Part shown: in pieces, positions 24,293 through 35,599 of the stretch
How positions within the stretch are numbered: the first letter of the stretch is position 1
Layout: every line of letters begins with the position of its first letter
Assembly (NCBI GenBank): GCA_002205965.3
Contig: NADL03000641.1
Location: 558,001-622,000, forward strand
DNA length: 64,000 nt
Direction: 5' to 3'
DNA from: Kappaphycus alvarezii
Lineage: Eukaryota > Rhodophyta > Florideophyceae > Gigartinales > Solieriaceae
Position numbers and translations under genes: made by a program
The notes under the pieces: model-generated
What the model was told of the DNA's origin: nothing
Databases searched by the model: none
Seen by the model: the letters and a program-made list of their open reading frames with translations, nothing else

Positions 24293-25070
24293 TCAGTGTG
24301 TTAGCCATCGCTGCTCGCAAGCAATCTCCATGCGAAGCGAAGCAGAAGATCGGTACGTGCTTCGTGGTATTTTCACGTTGCCGCTCTTTCGCGCACCAGG
24401 TACTCCCATGTAAATGTGAAGATACAAATGACCTCTACAGTATTTGTCGATCCAGAAGATGTACTCAGCCTTTTTGTGCATCGCATGCTTGAGTTTGACG
24501 AGTTTTAAGTACGAATTTGCATCGCTACGCCCTTCGGCATCGCTCGTGATCGGGCTCCCCACATATTCGACGAAGACGCTTTGTGCATGAAGGTTATAGC
24601 AGTCCACCAGCCAAAAAGTCTTCCTCCCACCTAATCGCCTGTGTGAGGCATAGTAAAGGCCAGACAGGAATCCTTTAGAATTCCCAGAGCCTAGCATAAG
24701 CCTCTTGATCTCCACTCGTCTTTCCTCAACCGCCTCAGAGCCCAACGTTTTCTCCTGCAGCAATCCAGGGCGGCGGAGGTCTTCAAACATGAATTATTAT
24801 CCCTCCCTGCTCAAGCCAATCTTCCGCGACATCCGCGTTGTGCCGAAGCAACCAAAAATCGAAACTATGCCTTGACGCCGTCATCCAGCTGCCGCTAACC
24901 AAGAGATCAGAAGAGTCATTGAGGTTCTCCGCTTCTCGCCGGCGCATTCGCATCCCATCGACACACCACACATTCCCTTCGACCTTGGCCGAGATCTCAT
25001 CCCTAAACAGTTTAGCACCTCCCGTGCCATGGCCTCGGCACTCTGTATACAAGAGGCGCATCATGCACAC
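24293..25070 (-). pseudogene. Antisense ORF inside the Copia element, unknown protein
   Basis: Two minus-strand frames overlap by a few bases: 25070-24783 (95 aa, starts MCMMRLLYTECRGHG, ends EQGGIIIHV) and 24790-24293 (165 aa, starts MFEDLRRPGLLQ). Joined by one base shift they would give about 255 residues, with mixed charged and aromatic composition (RKTFWLVDCYNLHAQS, KKAEYIFWIDKYC) that looks like real protein. The minus-strand sequence just upstream of 25070 is pyrimidine-rich (CTCTCCAACTTCCTTCC), as in leaders of other genes here. No family is recognised. It sits between RNase H and the 3' LTR, the usual place for captured or antisense genes in LTR elements. It could instead be a nested host fragment. 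Confidence 0.4.
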
Positions 25071-25491
25071 GGGAAGGGAAGGAAGTTGGAGAGGGTTGTA
25101 ATGTGAACATCAAGAGTGTGTGAGAAGGGTAAGCACGTAGCGGTTGAGATAGGTATCGGGGAAAGGGTGCATAGGGAATTGTGTGGTCGGGATGAGAGAG
25201 GGAAAATTGCGCGAGCTAGGCTGGGAGTTAAAAGAAAATCGAATTTATTAGTATGTGGAGAGAAGTGGTAATTGGCAGCGTGGGAAGGGGATAGAGGAGG
25301 TACTGTGGAAAAGGTGATAACTCAAGGGAGAAGGACCACCACCGTTATGTGTGATGGTGGGTGGGTGTTTGATCCCGCCGGCGCAGATCGTCCGACATCA
25401 GGAACACAATTTGAACTCGAAGGGGTTCGTATTGGGTTGACACGTCTTCCCCGAAATCGCGGAACTTAGGACCAACACGGGGTTTCTAGCA

Positions 25492-25806
25492 TGGTGGGAA
25501 ATGTTTTACCGTCGCCCAGTCATTAGTAACTCTAGATAGAGGGCAAAATATTTACATTCTATTAATATCTGGGTGGCACGGGATTCATTGGCTCCTCCCG
25601 TGCCATGATAAAAGGATAGTACCGGAGGGTATGCGTTTGCTACCCGTCGACCTTGCCTGCCTATTTCCATCCATCGCCGATCAACCCTTTCTTCGCCTCT
25701 TCCATCTGTCCTTTAAATTTCATCGTCACCCTTTATCCCTCTACTGCTCCGCAAGAGCCGGCCACTGCTAGTCTATTAATATCCCTATCCGTCCCGGCTC
25801 GTCGCA
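25492..25806 (+). repeat. Copia 3' LTR
   Basis: TGGTGGGAAATG to CGGCTCGTCGCA, aligned with the 5' LTR but 20 bp shorter. Before the TATA-type ATAAAAGG (25608-25615) lies a perfect 10-bp inverted repeat, TGGCACGGGA (25574-25583) and TCCCGTGCCA (25596-25605). Confidence 0.8.
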
Positions 25807-26072
25807 AGCCAGTTACGCCTGCAGTTCCATTACAGTACCGTACAGTATTGTCAAGTTTTACTGTACTGTTGTGAATGTTTACTGTTTCGAATGTTTACTG
25901 TAATTTTTTCTTACTTGTTTGGCGACTTTGTAGAGTGAGGGTCCGCCCTCGGACGGAGTCCGAAATGCAATAGCTATGCTCATGAGAATATAGATAATGA
26001 TCTAGATTCGAATGACGTAGTTGCGAGGCTGGATCAGACGGTGGTGTCAGTGTAGTGGTCGCAGTTGCAATA

Positions 26073-27481
26073 CAGTGCCCGAAATTAATTTAGCCCCACC
26101 CTCGTTCTCATAGATCCTGCTTGCAGTATAAGAGTTGACTACAGGAAATTTACCCTGTTTTAAAGGTTTTTAGCGCTCAGTTAGATGCCTAAGTCGTTTT
26201 TATTAAATAAAAGATACATCCAGAAATATCTTAAAAATGTGCACCAGGAATGGACAGGGGTAGAACTAATTAAACCCCAATACGACGGAAAGCTCGATGG
26301 CGGGAAAAATGGCGCCAGAAGCCCACAATGCAAACATCAATGGATAAGAAAATTGCTAAAAATAATCAATGCTCCGGTGGAGGCAAACGACCAGGGCATT
26401 GAACATCACCACCATCAAAAATGGGCCATGGGAAGAGCCTCAGCGATATCGAGAAAGGGGAGGTTCTTGCCTATGATAGTGAGCAAATGTCGCACAGGAC
26501 TATTGCAGTTATCATGAACTGGGATCGAAAAATATTCGCCAGTTGTTTGGATAGGCACAGGAAGGGAATTCCCGAAAAAAGAAGCTGGAGGTCCGAAAAG
26601 CTGTTTGAAGTTGCTCGGAGGCGTCTGCTCCGAAGACATCTAAGGGGATATGAGCGCCAGCGAACTGCGCCAGAGTATGAATCTACAGACATCGACCCAC
26701 CGGGGTCCAGCAAATACTATCGATGTGTGACCATTTAAAGTACCGAAAGGTGAAAAAATACCCCCACATGAATCAGGAACACGGGAATGCCCGGTTGTCC
26801 CAGGAAATCCGTTTCATATCAAAAGGTGGTCAGTGCTGAATAAAAATAATTTTTCAGATGAAAAAAATTAACCTCGATGGTCCTGATGTTTTGAGGTGTT
26901 ATCGGTATGGTCTGAGAAAATACATCAAAAGTTTTCCTACTCTTCAACACGGTGGTGGTTTGCTAATGACTTGAGGAGCGATTTCTTTTTATGCTTTGTC
27001 TGAACTTCAAGTGTGTGCAAGAGCAAACAAGATTCTAAGAAGTATTGTAATAATTTGCGCAGCTGTTTGTTGTCATTTGCGACGGAAGTTTTTGGGGATT
27101 GTCAGACATGGGTGTTGCAGAGAGACAACACAAGCACCCATCGGTCCAGAGAGACACGTATGTGGCTGCAGCAAAAAGGTGCCCGCACGCTACATAGGTC
27201 GGCTAATTACCCGGCGCAAACATAATTGAAAAATTTTCGGGTTTACTTGGTAAGGGAGGTTCATAAGGGAGGCAAGCAGTACGCGAATATCGATGATCTT
27301 AAAGAGGCTGTTTTTTTAAAAGCATAGAATGGGATAACTAATGAGTACTCTCTTAAACTTTACGGCAGCATTCCTAAAAGGTTCCTTACGATCATTAACG
27401 CGAAAGGCGGGGAGACGAAGTACTGATTTGTTCATGTGAACAGATTTCTGACCTACTGTGGTTAAACTAGTTTCACCCCTG
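26073..27481 (+). mobile_element. Tc1/mariner transposon relic
   Basis: The left end CAGTGCCCGAAATTAATTTA follows a TA at 26071-26072. The right end near 27460-27481 (TTAAACTAGTTTC...CTG) is its diverged inverse complement, and the flanking TA there reads TG. Transposase pieces: the N-terminal helix-turn-helix (MGHGKSLSDIEKGEVLAYDS, RTIAVIMN), then FSDEKK with the first catalytic Asp at 26857-26859, NLDGPDV, then VLQRDNTSTHRSRETRMWL with the second Asp at 27124-27126, and the C-terminal VREVHKGGKQYANIDDLKEA and LYGSIPKRFLTIINAKGG. The third acidic residue lies where the frame is degraded (SANYPAQT). Several shifts and stops: dead. Confidence 0.8.
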
Positions 27482-28579
27482 TGGCATCTCTTGAGTTCCA
27501 ACTGTTCCATTTGCAATGAAAAACTTTCCACGTTCCACAACTGTACAGTACTCAGTCATCCAGTTCAAAATTAGATTTTTTCGGAATTCTTAGTGTTCCA
27601 TGTCGGTTCTCGAGGCTTTTTGGGCGCTCCACAAGATTGGAGCAAAGAGTTTGAGCAGTGGTGAGGGTACAACTGTAAAACAAAACAAGAGGTTGAAATT
27701 CAAGTACTGTAGTGGGCGGTGACAAAGGAAATATGTCCTGAGCACTGTAGCACAATTGTTGGGAGGTAGACTGAAATGGTTCAGCGTGCAACGGGCACTG
27801 TAAAAGCACACATATAAAGTGTGGTAGGAAATTACTGAAATAGAGAAAACAGAAAAGAAAAAGACGGAGAGCATAAAATAGAACAACCCACGCATCACCT
27901 GTTGTTACGACTCTAACAACAAACCATTAAAACAACATCATTGCACACACACATATCAGTGATAAAATAATGACAGTACTGTATCTCTCAGTGTGTTCCG
28001 GTCATAGCACAATCCTTAATCAATCAGTTTTTATTCATGATTGAGGGAAGCTTTGCCGAGGGACACATGTAGTTAAAATGTGAAGACTGTAAGGGTCTCC
28101 GGTTCACACAAACGGTAACATAATGGGCTATTAGACAGATAAGACGAGTGAGGAGCTGGTCGCCCTCAGCTGCAGAAGATGTGATGCGCTTAAGAGAAAT
28201 AAATTTAGAGACTTGCTCGACTCTATCTCAAAAACCCGTCCCGTTGTAGCCGTATATATCTAATTCTATGGGGTGAAGGTCAATACTACATCGTTTGCAG
28301 ACGAGCCGGTAGTGTATGACCTTTCACGTTCTTCAGGAGCAATCTGGGAACCAGCGGAACACGATGGGCGGGCTCCACAACAAGTAGAAAAGGGATTGAT
28401 AGCGGAGACGTCGGAATTCCTGGGGACAAATCGAAAATTCGGGGTCATCTATGAATATATTAAAACGCGACTGTTCCTGTGGCAGTTAGGAATGAGCATG
28501 GCGTACAAGTTGAGCTCATCACGGCGCCCCTGGTCCAAACCGAAAGCGCCCTGAGAAATCACGATCTTTTCGTATGCCA
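27482..28579. other. No gene recognised
   Basis: Frames at 27552-27898 (minus) and 28273-28554 (plus, 93 aa) show no motif. A CTGTACAGTAC motif lies at 27541-27551 just outside. Confidence 0.45.
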
Positions 28580-28946
28580 AAGGGATTGATGAGCCCGAAC
28601 TTTCAGCGCTCTATGCTCTTACTACGTTCTTGATTCTTAGTGTCTCCGGCAAACTCCTCTGTCATGCAGCTCCGTCTTTTCATCCACTGCTCTTCCTGGT
28701 ACCCCGATACCTGTACATTCTACGATGTCACCTAGACTTCGTCCAATGGCAATAGGTGTAATTCTTCGTCGCTTTTTCTGCCGACTACTTGTCCGCCGCG
28801 CTGCCTCTGAGTCCTTGGTACGCAACTATTTGGAGCCGCATCAACTAGCAGCTGAAGCTAACAATAGATGTGAGGCTATGGACGAATTACAGGATGATCG
28901 TGATAATATGTACAGGTTTCGTGATACCGAGAAGAGCATCGGATGA
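28580..28946 (+). pseudogene. RT finger/palm relic, plus strand
   Basis: ALYALTTFLILSVSGKL and AAPSFHPL (28600-28690) lead to RLRPMAIGVILRRFFCRLL (28733-28790) and NYLEPHQLAAEANNRCEAMD. These match the non-LTR-type RT series L.G....AAPF..GARLIAL, then RPIAIGE.LRRL..RL, then L.P.QLG.G...GCEA. The fragment stops near 28946 where a minus-strand RT fragment begins. Confidence 0.65.
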
Positions 28947-28954
28947 ATAAAACG

Positions 28955-29421
28955 GACCTGCATGAGAGAGGGAATTTTCCAGAGACACAGAGATTCACGA
29001 ACGTAGTAAGAGCATGGAGGGCTGCACGATAGGGCTCATCCCCCCTAGGGCATATGATAAGATGGGTAATATACCAGGGCGCAGTCCGTATGGTCCAGGA
29101 GCGCTATGATGGGGGAGGGAGCGTAGGGCTTGTCCAACATCAGATTTATGGAATCGATGGACGGGAGGGAGGTTCGCAGTAATGGTAGATGTGAGGGGGA
29201 TTTGGGAAGGAGGTTGTAATGAGGGCATGAGCTTTATTTTGGAAGGGTTGAGGGGACAGGAGGAGATGGGATAGTGAGGGAAAGAGCAGCTTTTCGAATA
29301 TATCCTGCGGTGAGCAGGTCTTTATGAAGGGGATCAAGTGACCGGCGAGCGGGGGACAGAGTCGAAGAGAAAGCTTCAACGGCGAAATACCAGAGATTGA
29401 GCTATCCGAATGGGCTGTCAA
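28955..29421 (-). pseudogene. RT N-terminal/finger relic, minus strand
   Basis: Minus frames read LAGHLIPFIKTCSPQDIFEK, then VGQALRSLPHHSAPGPYGLR (29130-29075, the ALRS...SAPGPDGLRP motif with Asp changed to Tyr), then ALHALTTFVNLCLWKIPS down to about 28955. The last block is homologous to ALYALTTFLILSVSGKL in the plus-strand fragment, so the two pieces meet tail to tail at about the same point of the protein. Confidence 0.65.
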
Positions 29422-29867
29422 ACAGAGTTTGAAAAGCCTTTCCAGATCTGGTTGCGGGGTTCGCTGCGACCGTTTTTTAGAGTGACCAGTTTTCCAACCG
29501 CGTAAAGCCGGGCAATGCGGTAGGTGAAATCATGATATTATGTCCGTGAAAACAAGATGTAAACAAGAGAAACATGAGTTCATGTAATTTGAGGCGCAAG
29601 CTATAGAGATTCGTCTTAAGGTTGGGAATGGGTAGAGTTTTGATGAAAAAAAGAGAGGGGCAGGCTTCTGGTGCAGGAAGCAGAGACGAGATGTTGCTCT
29701 TGGCTGTCATTTAACTCACAATATTTAATAATAGCCACAATGTCGGTAGAGGCGGTGTGACTCAGAAACTGAAAGCCCTCATATTTTGGGGCAAATGGTT
29801 GGGACTCCAAAGTTATTTGTAGCCAGCTGATTGTATTGCACAAAAACTGGAGCTGGTGAAGGGGGAA

Positions 29868-30506
29868 TCAAAGGGAGCGATGGTGGTCGAGATCTGGAGT
29901 CCCAAAGCTCGCCATCTGTCCGAGTCTGGCCCGGCGTGCACAACACGACAAAGTTTCACGAAAGCTGGGCGGGAGTAGGGGGAAAAATATGTTAACGGAC
30001 TCCATGTTCTCAATGGAGTCGAGATGAGCGACCACCGATACCTCGATAGAACGAAATGCCAGCGCAAAGGCGGGAGCTGTAATCCAAGTGCAGCAAAAAT
30101 CCTGCAAGCGAGAAATTTCAGGGCGTAATCCTGACCACAAAGAGGATATTTCAGGGACAGTAAGCGCAGAAATATCAAGTTCCCGGACATCAGAGAGCGC
30201 AAGGACGGGAGCAGTGAAGTTATGAGACTGCTTAGACAACTCGGCGAAAGCATCACAGGCTGCACGCAATGAGACAAGATCACGTTCGGCAGCACATAAA
30301 TAATAAATACCGGGATCCTCTGAACGAAAAATATAACAATTTCCAGTTAGTCCACCACTAGTGTCTATCCATAGCACTGTCCTCATATGATACTTGTATA
30401 TAGGGCATGGAAGTAGGCACCGTGGAGGCGACGGTTCGGTTGGCGTCGAGTGAAGGCACAAGGTCGCCATCCGAAGGAGGGGAGGAATTGATGGAAGAGA
30501 ACCCAA
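29868..30506 (-). other. Long open frame of 212 codons, unrecognised, chimeric start
   Basis: An uninterrupted minus frame (starts MGSLPSIPPLLRMATL, contains GIYYLCAAERDLVSLRAACD and TVPEISSLWSGLRPEISR). It is one of the longest uninterrupted frames here but matches no family I know. Codons for YHMRTVLWIDTS are supplied by the lone TIR end of the miniature element at 30361-30390, so the N-terminal 40-50 residues come from a different source than the rest. It lies just upstream of the minus-strand RT relic and could be that element's degenerate N-terminal region. Confidence 0.25.
30361..30390. repeat. Lone TIR end of the miniature element family
   Basis: GTGTCTATCC...CACTGTCCTCATATGA after CTA matches the left TIR of the element at 11352. 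No second end or interior is recognisable nearby, so this is a fragment. Confidence 0.6.
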
Positions 30507-31599
30507 CCAAAAGGAAATTCAGAACGTTGAGGACGAATTTAAATTGTGGTTTGTTTCGAAAGGTGCGAAGAGTCGCTTAAAAAGTTCGAGCAGACGATAT
30601 TTCAGAAATGAAAACAACGAGGGACTTTCTAAATCGCTATTATCGACAGAGTCATCAAAGTTTGACATAGTAATGAGTAGAAAGTCAAGGGCAGCATAGC
30701 TGAGTACCATAAAACGTTCTTCCCGGAAGAACTAGAACGTTTGGACGGCCTGGTGATGCTTCCACGTGCAAGTGGGAGAAGATAAAGAGCCAATAAAAAC
30801 GAAAATAAATATTTTAAGGTGATTGGGAGCCAATAAGACGTCGATGAGCGGATGTTTTGGGCGACAAAAATTTGTAACAAGTTTGCAAAGGACGTGAGAC
30901 AAGAAGCGAAAATAGGAAGAGATTTGGTTGAGAGGAGCAGCCCTAAGAAGACGGGCGATCGCGGGGCGCGACAGCGGCGCGACAGGAAGAATAGGAAGAA
31001 CGGAAATGGAGAGAGAGGGGAGAAGGCTGGGAAGGAAATTTTAAAATACGAAAATTTTTGCTTAAGCTTAGATTTAAATTACAGTAACTCCTCTCCCACG
31101 GTCCAATCACCGTTAATCGTTACTACTGGCCACCAAACTAACAATCCCTCTATCTTCTTAATCAACAAAAACACCCGAATTAACCCACGAAGCCCACAAA
31201 ACTGTACGCACCCCCCCATCCATACCCGTCAAACATAATCACCCTCAAAACCTATTCACCTGCCCCCAAAATCTCGAGCCCTTGTACTGAAACATCCCCT
31301 CATATCCCATCTATTCATCCCAAGCATCCTCTCCTCCACTCACCTCTAATCCATACAACGACCATTTGTAACTCGACACCCCGGACACCATTAGCACCAT
31401 CATTCACCACCCCATTCGGTCCATACTGTAGTAAAGTCATACAGCAATGATAAAATTACACATATTTCGGGATAGCAGAGCCCATTTTGTTTGAGTTTAC
31501 CGGCTAGATAATTTTCTGTTAAACCAGTGACTGGTTCAGGCCGCTACTAGGCTGAATCCCGGTATTCATTCAATTAAGGAGACTAGTACAGACAAAACT
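30507..31599. other. No gene recognised; C-rich tract at 31080-31430
   Basis: 31080-31430 is strongly pyrimidine and A rich on the plus strand (CACCCCCCCATCCATACCC) and resembles the leaders seen before genes here, but no coding frame follows before the piggyBac relic. Confidence 0.45.
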
Positions 31600-33030
31600 A
31601 CTTTGACAGCATATGTGCGACCCTAGGGAAGACAAGGAAAGGTCATTCTTTTTCGATAAAGTGCAGCCATTATTTGGCGCTCTCATTCTGTTTTCAAAAA
31701 GGCTGTGGATTCCTGGCTGCAACCTCAGCACGGATGAAGTGATTATACTGAATTACGCCAGATCAGCGGAAACCGTTCGTATGCGAAACAAACCCATTAA
31801 GTCTGGATTAAAAATTGTAGGCTATTTCCGATTCATGCTACACGTACTGGGCTTTCCTTATTCGAATCGGTAACCCTGGAAGTGTTTTATGGACTAAAAA
31901 ATGCCTTGTCTCATTCGTCCGCCATTGTGACCCGGCTTACGGATGAACTGCCTCGAATTATTAATGGCATTATCGTTACTTTTCATTAAATTATCTTTAT
32001 GGATAACTTCTTTTCGCCCTGAAGTTTTTCAGGATGCTAAGACAGCGCGACATTGATGCTTTGGCAACGGTTCGATCCAATACATCTGTTTTTCCTGAGC
32101 AACTTTACATTCGTGGAAGTAATGATGTCAAAATGAATCATAATACGGGTCATTGCTCGGTGCAATGACCTTCGAGCGAAATGATATTCTAGCGTTAGCA
32201 TGGATAGATAATGGCGCTATACAGATATTTTCGACTGTTTATGAGGTTAGGACTGACCCCAACATCCTTCGTTTGCGAAAGCGCCGTAGAATTATATCCA
32301 CCAGTGAGCCAAGAGTTCAGTGTGTGGTTGGTACTTTCACTACAAAAAGATTTTAAATTTCAAAAGCAGTTGATGATTACAATTAAAACATGGGGGTTTT
32401 GGATATTGCTGATCAGTTGCGATTAGTTTACACCTGCCACATGCCCTCGCGCAGAACCTAGACGCCTCTACTATTTTGACTCCTATGTATTGCGGCTAAT
32501 AAGAGTTACATTATATTTTCAAAGTTAGATAGCCTGTGGCAAGGGAGTCAAAAGAAACGCAAGGTTTATTTAGCCTGGAGCTTGATGAATGAGGAAAGCT
32601 TGATTTAGGTACCACCGGCTAGGAGGAGGAGTCAATCTTAACAATCTATGAGCTCAGATATCAGTCTATCTATAAGTAAGAGAGCGGAATCCGAATGCTA
32701 TTTCTCCAAAAAAATAAGAGCAGAGTTAACAATCTCCCCTGAGTGATCCCATATTCCAGATCGCGTTGCAAACAGTAGTCGTAGGGAATGCTTCACTGCT
32801 GCAGGAATGGGGCTTCATCTGGAGGAAAGGGCAGTTCTCCCTTCAAATGCCGCTTCTAGACAATGAAACACACCGCATTTGCACAGCGGGGAGATATTCG
32901 TCTAGAACAATATCGGGGCTGTTTTCTGTAATTCCACGAAAAAGAAGCCTGAGAACTCAGAGGCCACTCTCATTAAAAGAGAATTTGACATTAGCTAACA
33001 TTTTCGAGCTGAAAAAAGACTTTGGAGTCT
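31600..33030 (+). mobile_element. piggyBac-type transposase relic
   Basis: Frames in order: KRLWIPGCNLSTDEVI (31712-31750), SAETVRMRNKPIKSGLKIVG (31770-31825, the GRS..T..R..NKP...G.K block), LRQRDIDALATVRSNTS and FPEQLYIRG (32035-32120), LALAWIDNGAIQIFSTVYEV (32190-32250, the W.D...V...ST block), NMGVLDIADQLR (32378-32425, the MGGVD..DQLR block), then FWLLCIAANKSYI. These are the piggyBac DDD-type transposase signatures. A Cys-bearing tail may extend to 33030. Multiple shifts make it inactive. TTAA ends and terminal inverted repeats were not located. Confidence 0.7.
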
Positions 33031-33448
33031 AGGAATTTTGTGGTCTAGTAATTTGAGTGACCCGTGTATATGTTCCCAAAATTTTATCTGTAATGCGGTG
33101 AATACATACAACTTTACTGTACAGCACTGTTGCGTTTATGCTCTAATTTATATTTTTGACTATTTCTTCTAGAGTGCATTATATGTCTCTGCCTTTTATT
33201 TTTGTGAAATCTCCATAAACTAATCTTTTTGATGGCAACTGAAAGAAATTTCTATACTAAACATGGCGAAATAAACGTTTAATTTCAATATTATCCAGAT
33301 GTACTTTAATTACTCATGTTCCGTAATAAATCGTTTGGTCATATTCTAGCTAGTCCAAATCTATTTCTCGAATTTTTTTGTGGATATTAAACGAAAACAT
33401 TAATATTAATAGCTCCAAAAGACTTTAACAGTACCACTTGTAGTAGAA
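33031..33448. other. No gene recognised
   Basis: AT-rich spacer between the piggyBac relic and the chromovirus LTR; ACTGTACAGCACTG at 33117-33130 is another member of the dispersed motif. Confidence 0.5.
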
Positions 33449-34125
33449 TGGACCCTCCAGTCCACTCACCAAGTGGGGGTTTTAAAAGCAAAGCTTTTTC
33501 GGGAGACCATTCTAGACGGTGCTAGACAGCTATTTGTAGCTAGCGGGGCAGCGCAGACCGTAGGCCGCGTTCATAAAGGATGGGGCAACGCTCCAGGGTT
33601 GCTCGAAGTAATTCACGGGTGCTTAGTGCGCAAGGGGGGAAGGAATCGGGTGGAGGGAAGGTGGTTCGCGAGCGTAAAACGGTAGGTGATCATACTCCGG
33701 GTGCCGAAAAGGGGTAGCAATGTATACTCCGGACACGCTAGTGGGAACTAGCTAATGGGCGACGTGCAGCGTTAGGCTTGCCGTGCGTCCTTAACTAGGA
33801 ATCCTAGCTCGTTAGTCGACTTGAGATACCTGGCTCTGGAGCGAGTACGAAGGTCGGGCTCCGGAGGATTGTTCTTTTGTTTACTATTAGACGACCTGAA
33901 GGCCATCGAGCCTAAGTAGTGGCAGTGCCTCCTACTGTGGCACAGTCAGGTAATTAGTCCTACAGTAATTACTAAAATAAAGGATAAGTAAGGGATTAAA
34001 TTAATTGCCAGTGGTCTTACATGTGGGCCTTAAACGTGGCACTACACGCGGAACTAGACAGGACAGCCTGTCCCTATTGTAGCAAGTACAGCATGCTCGC
34101 GCGAAAAGGAGAACAGCTTCCCACA
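33449..34125 (-). repeat. Chromovirus 3' LTR
   Basis: In element orientation TGTGGGAAG...GGTCCA. Six mismatches to the other LTR fall in the first 70 bases (+ coordinates); the rest differs mainly by single bases in homopolymer runs (for example G6 against G5 near 33640, AAAAC against AAAC near 33677). Confidence 0.9.
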
Positions 34126-34139
34126 TTCCCCCTCACCCA
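34126..34139 (-). promoter_or_regulatory. Polypurine tract
   Basis: Minus strand TGGGTGAGGGGGAA ends directly at the TGTGGG start of the 3' LTR, the normal position of the plus-strand primer in LTR elements. It fixes the LTR boundary and the element's orientation. Confidence 0.7.
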
Positions 34140-35561
34140 GCGTTGAGAACGGATGGTGTGCGAGAAATCGCGAGCTAAACAACCAGGGAACCTGGTCGGA
34201 GGTGTTTGGTAAGCGGGTTCCAGGAAAATTGCCTGATCACATGATCTCATGTACTATACGTACATGAAGGGCCATCAAGCATATTCTTGTTGAGGGGCTC
34301 ATGCCCCCCCCCACAGTAGAATAATTCGCGGAATATGGGGTCAGGGTTGCTTGACCACCATTCGCTTACGCGCACCCGCTCGAAGCGTTTCCCGACGGGC
34401 ATCAGCCCGTCCGGGTTCTCCACCTCAACTCGGCCGGATGGCGTCAACTTCGTTAGGGACTACAATTTCCTTGTCCCACCAAGGGTTCCTCGGGTTATCG
34501 GTATCGTTGAGCGACCTCGCGCGACGATTAGGATTACCTAATCCGAGACCCCTCTCCAATCCGCATTCCGAATTGTTCCTTCCGTTAGGACAAGCTTAGC
34601 TTGTCGACACTGTAGTCATGGGAAGATACTATTTTCCAGAAAAATTCCTTTTTTTCCCACCTAGCAGTCCACTCACGGGTTAACCCTTGAGAGGTGTGGA
34701 GGATTCCTCCATTACTCTTCGGTGTTTGGGTAATACGAGGAGGCTTGAGATGCCTACGTCGGTGGTAACGTACCACTGCGTTGTAGTGCAAGGATGAACT
34801 TGGCTCCCAGATGTCTTCGCTGGGCGAATAGTTCGTGCAGCGGACGCGATACAGTCCGCTTTGTAGGTCATGTCCTACAATTCTATCAAACGCATAGGGA
34901 CCTAGGTCGCTTGGCGCTTGGGTGAGGACTTCCTCACCTTCGTCCGCCGTCGGGGTACCCGACTGCGAAGCCTCAGGGGCTCTTCATCATCTGTCCGGGA
35001 TTGTCCCGGACCAATTTGGTCAGATTTCGCTTGACTAGTTAGTCGCAACGACCTTTGAAGCACTGCTGCGGGTGGAGTGTCCTCCACATCTATTGAATAG
35101 TCATCTTTTCCGAGTTGGAAGAAGCGTTTGCTTCTTATTGGCCAGATGAGTGGGTTGACTTTTCCTCCACCCGTGTAGGATTTGCTACATAACCAGCTGT
35201 AGAACCTTGCGCACGAAGGTTCGGCTCAGTGTGTACCTGAATGGTTCAAGACCTTTAGTCGCCTCTGGGGAATCAGGGGTACCCTGATCGGGGACCGCTT
35301 GCGTATCTGCTCGCGTTACACTCGGTTTATCCCTATTCGGCGCTTCCGCTACGCGGGTCCGAGACACTGTGTCCTCGAGACCACCACGTAATATCGTGAC
35401 TGTGTGAGGAGTTGCCCTCACAACTGGGTATGTACCCAGCGCTTTTGTGCGGAGCTTATGCTCCGGGAGATAATCGATGGGCTCGCGACGCGGACGATTA
35501 GGTTCATCGCTCGTCGCTTTCTTGGCGCACATAGACTTAGTCTCCTCTGAGATGTTCTCGG

Positions 35562-35599
35562 GGCTTGCACGCAAGCGGCGGGCTTGCATGCAAGCGGCG
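35562..35599. repeat. 19-bp tandem duplication, each unit a hairpin
   Basis: Two consecutive units GGCTTGCACGCAAGCGGCG and GGCTTGCATGCAAGCGGCG differ at one base, and each contains the inverted pair GCTTGC/GCAAGC. Confidence 0.85.

Larger units (their letters stand above)
18395..25806 (+). mobile_element. Ty1/Copia LTR retrotransposon, 7.4 kb, decayed
   Basis: Two direct repeats (18395-18729 and 25492-25806) bracket a plus-strand gag, protease, integrase, RT, RNase H order, which is the Copia order. All coding parts are broken by shifts and stops. I see no clean target-site duplication: the 5 bases outside are TGGCA on the left and AGCCA on the right. About 1.8 kb between RNase H and the 3' LTR is not retroviral and carries a minus-strand ORF, described separately. 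Confidence 0.8.
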
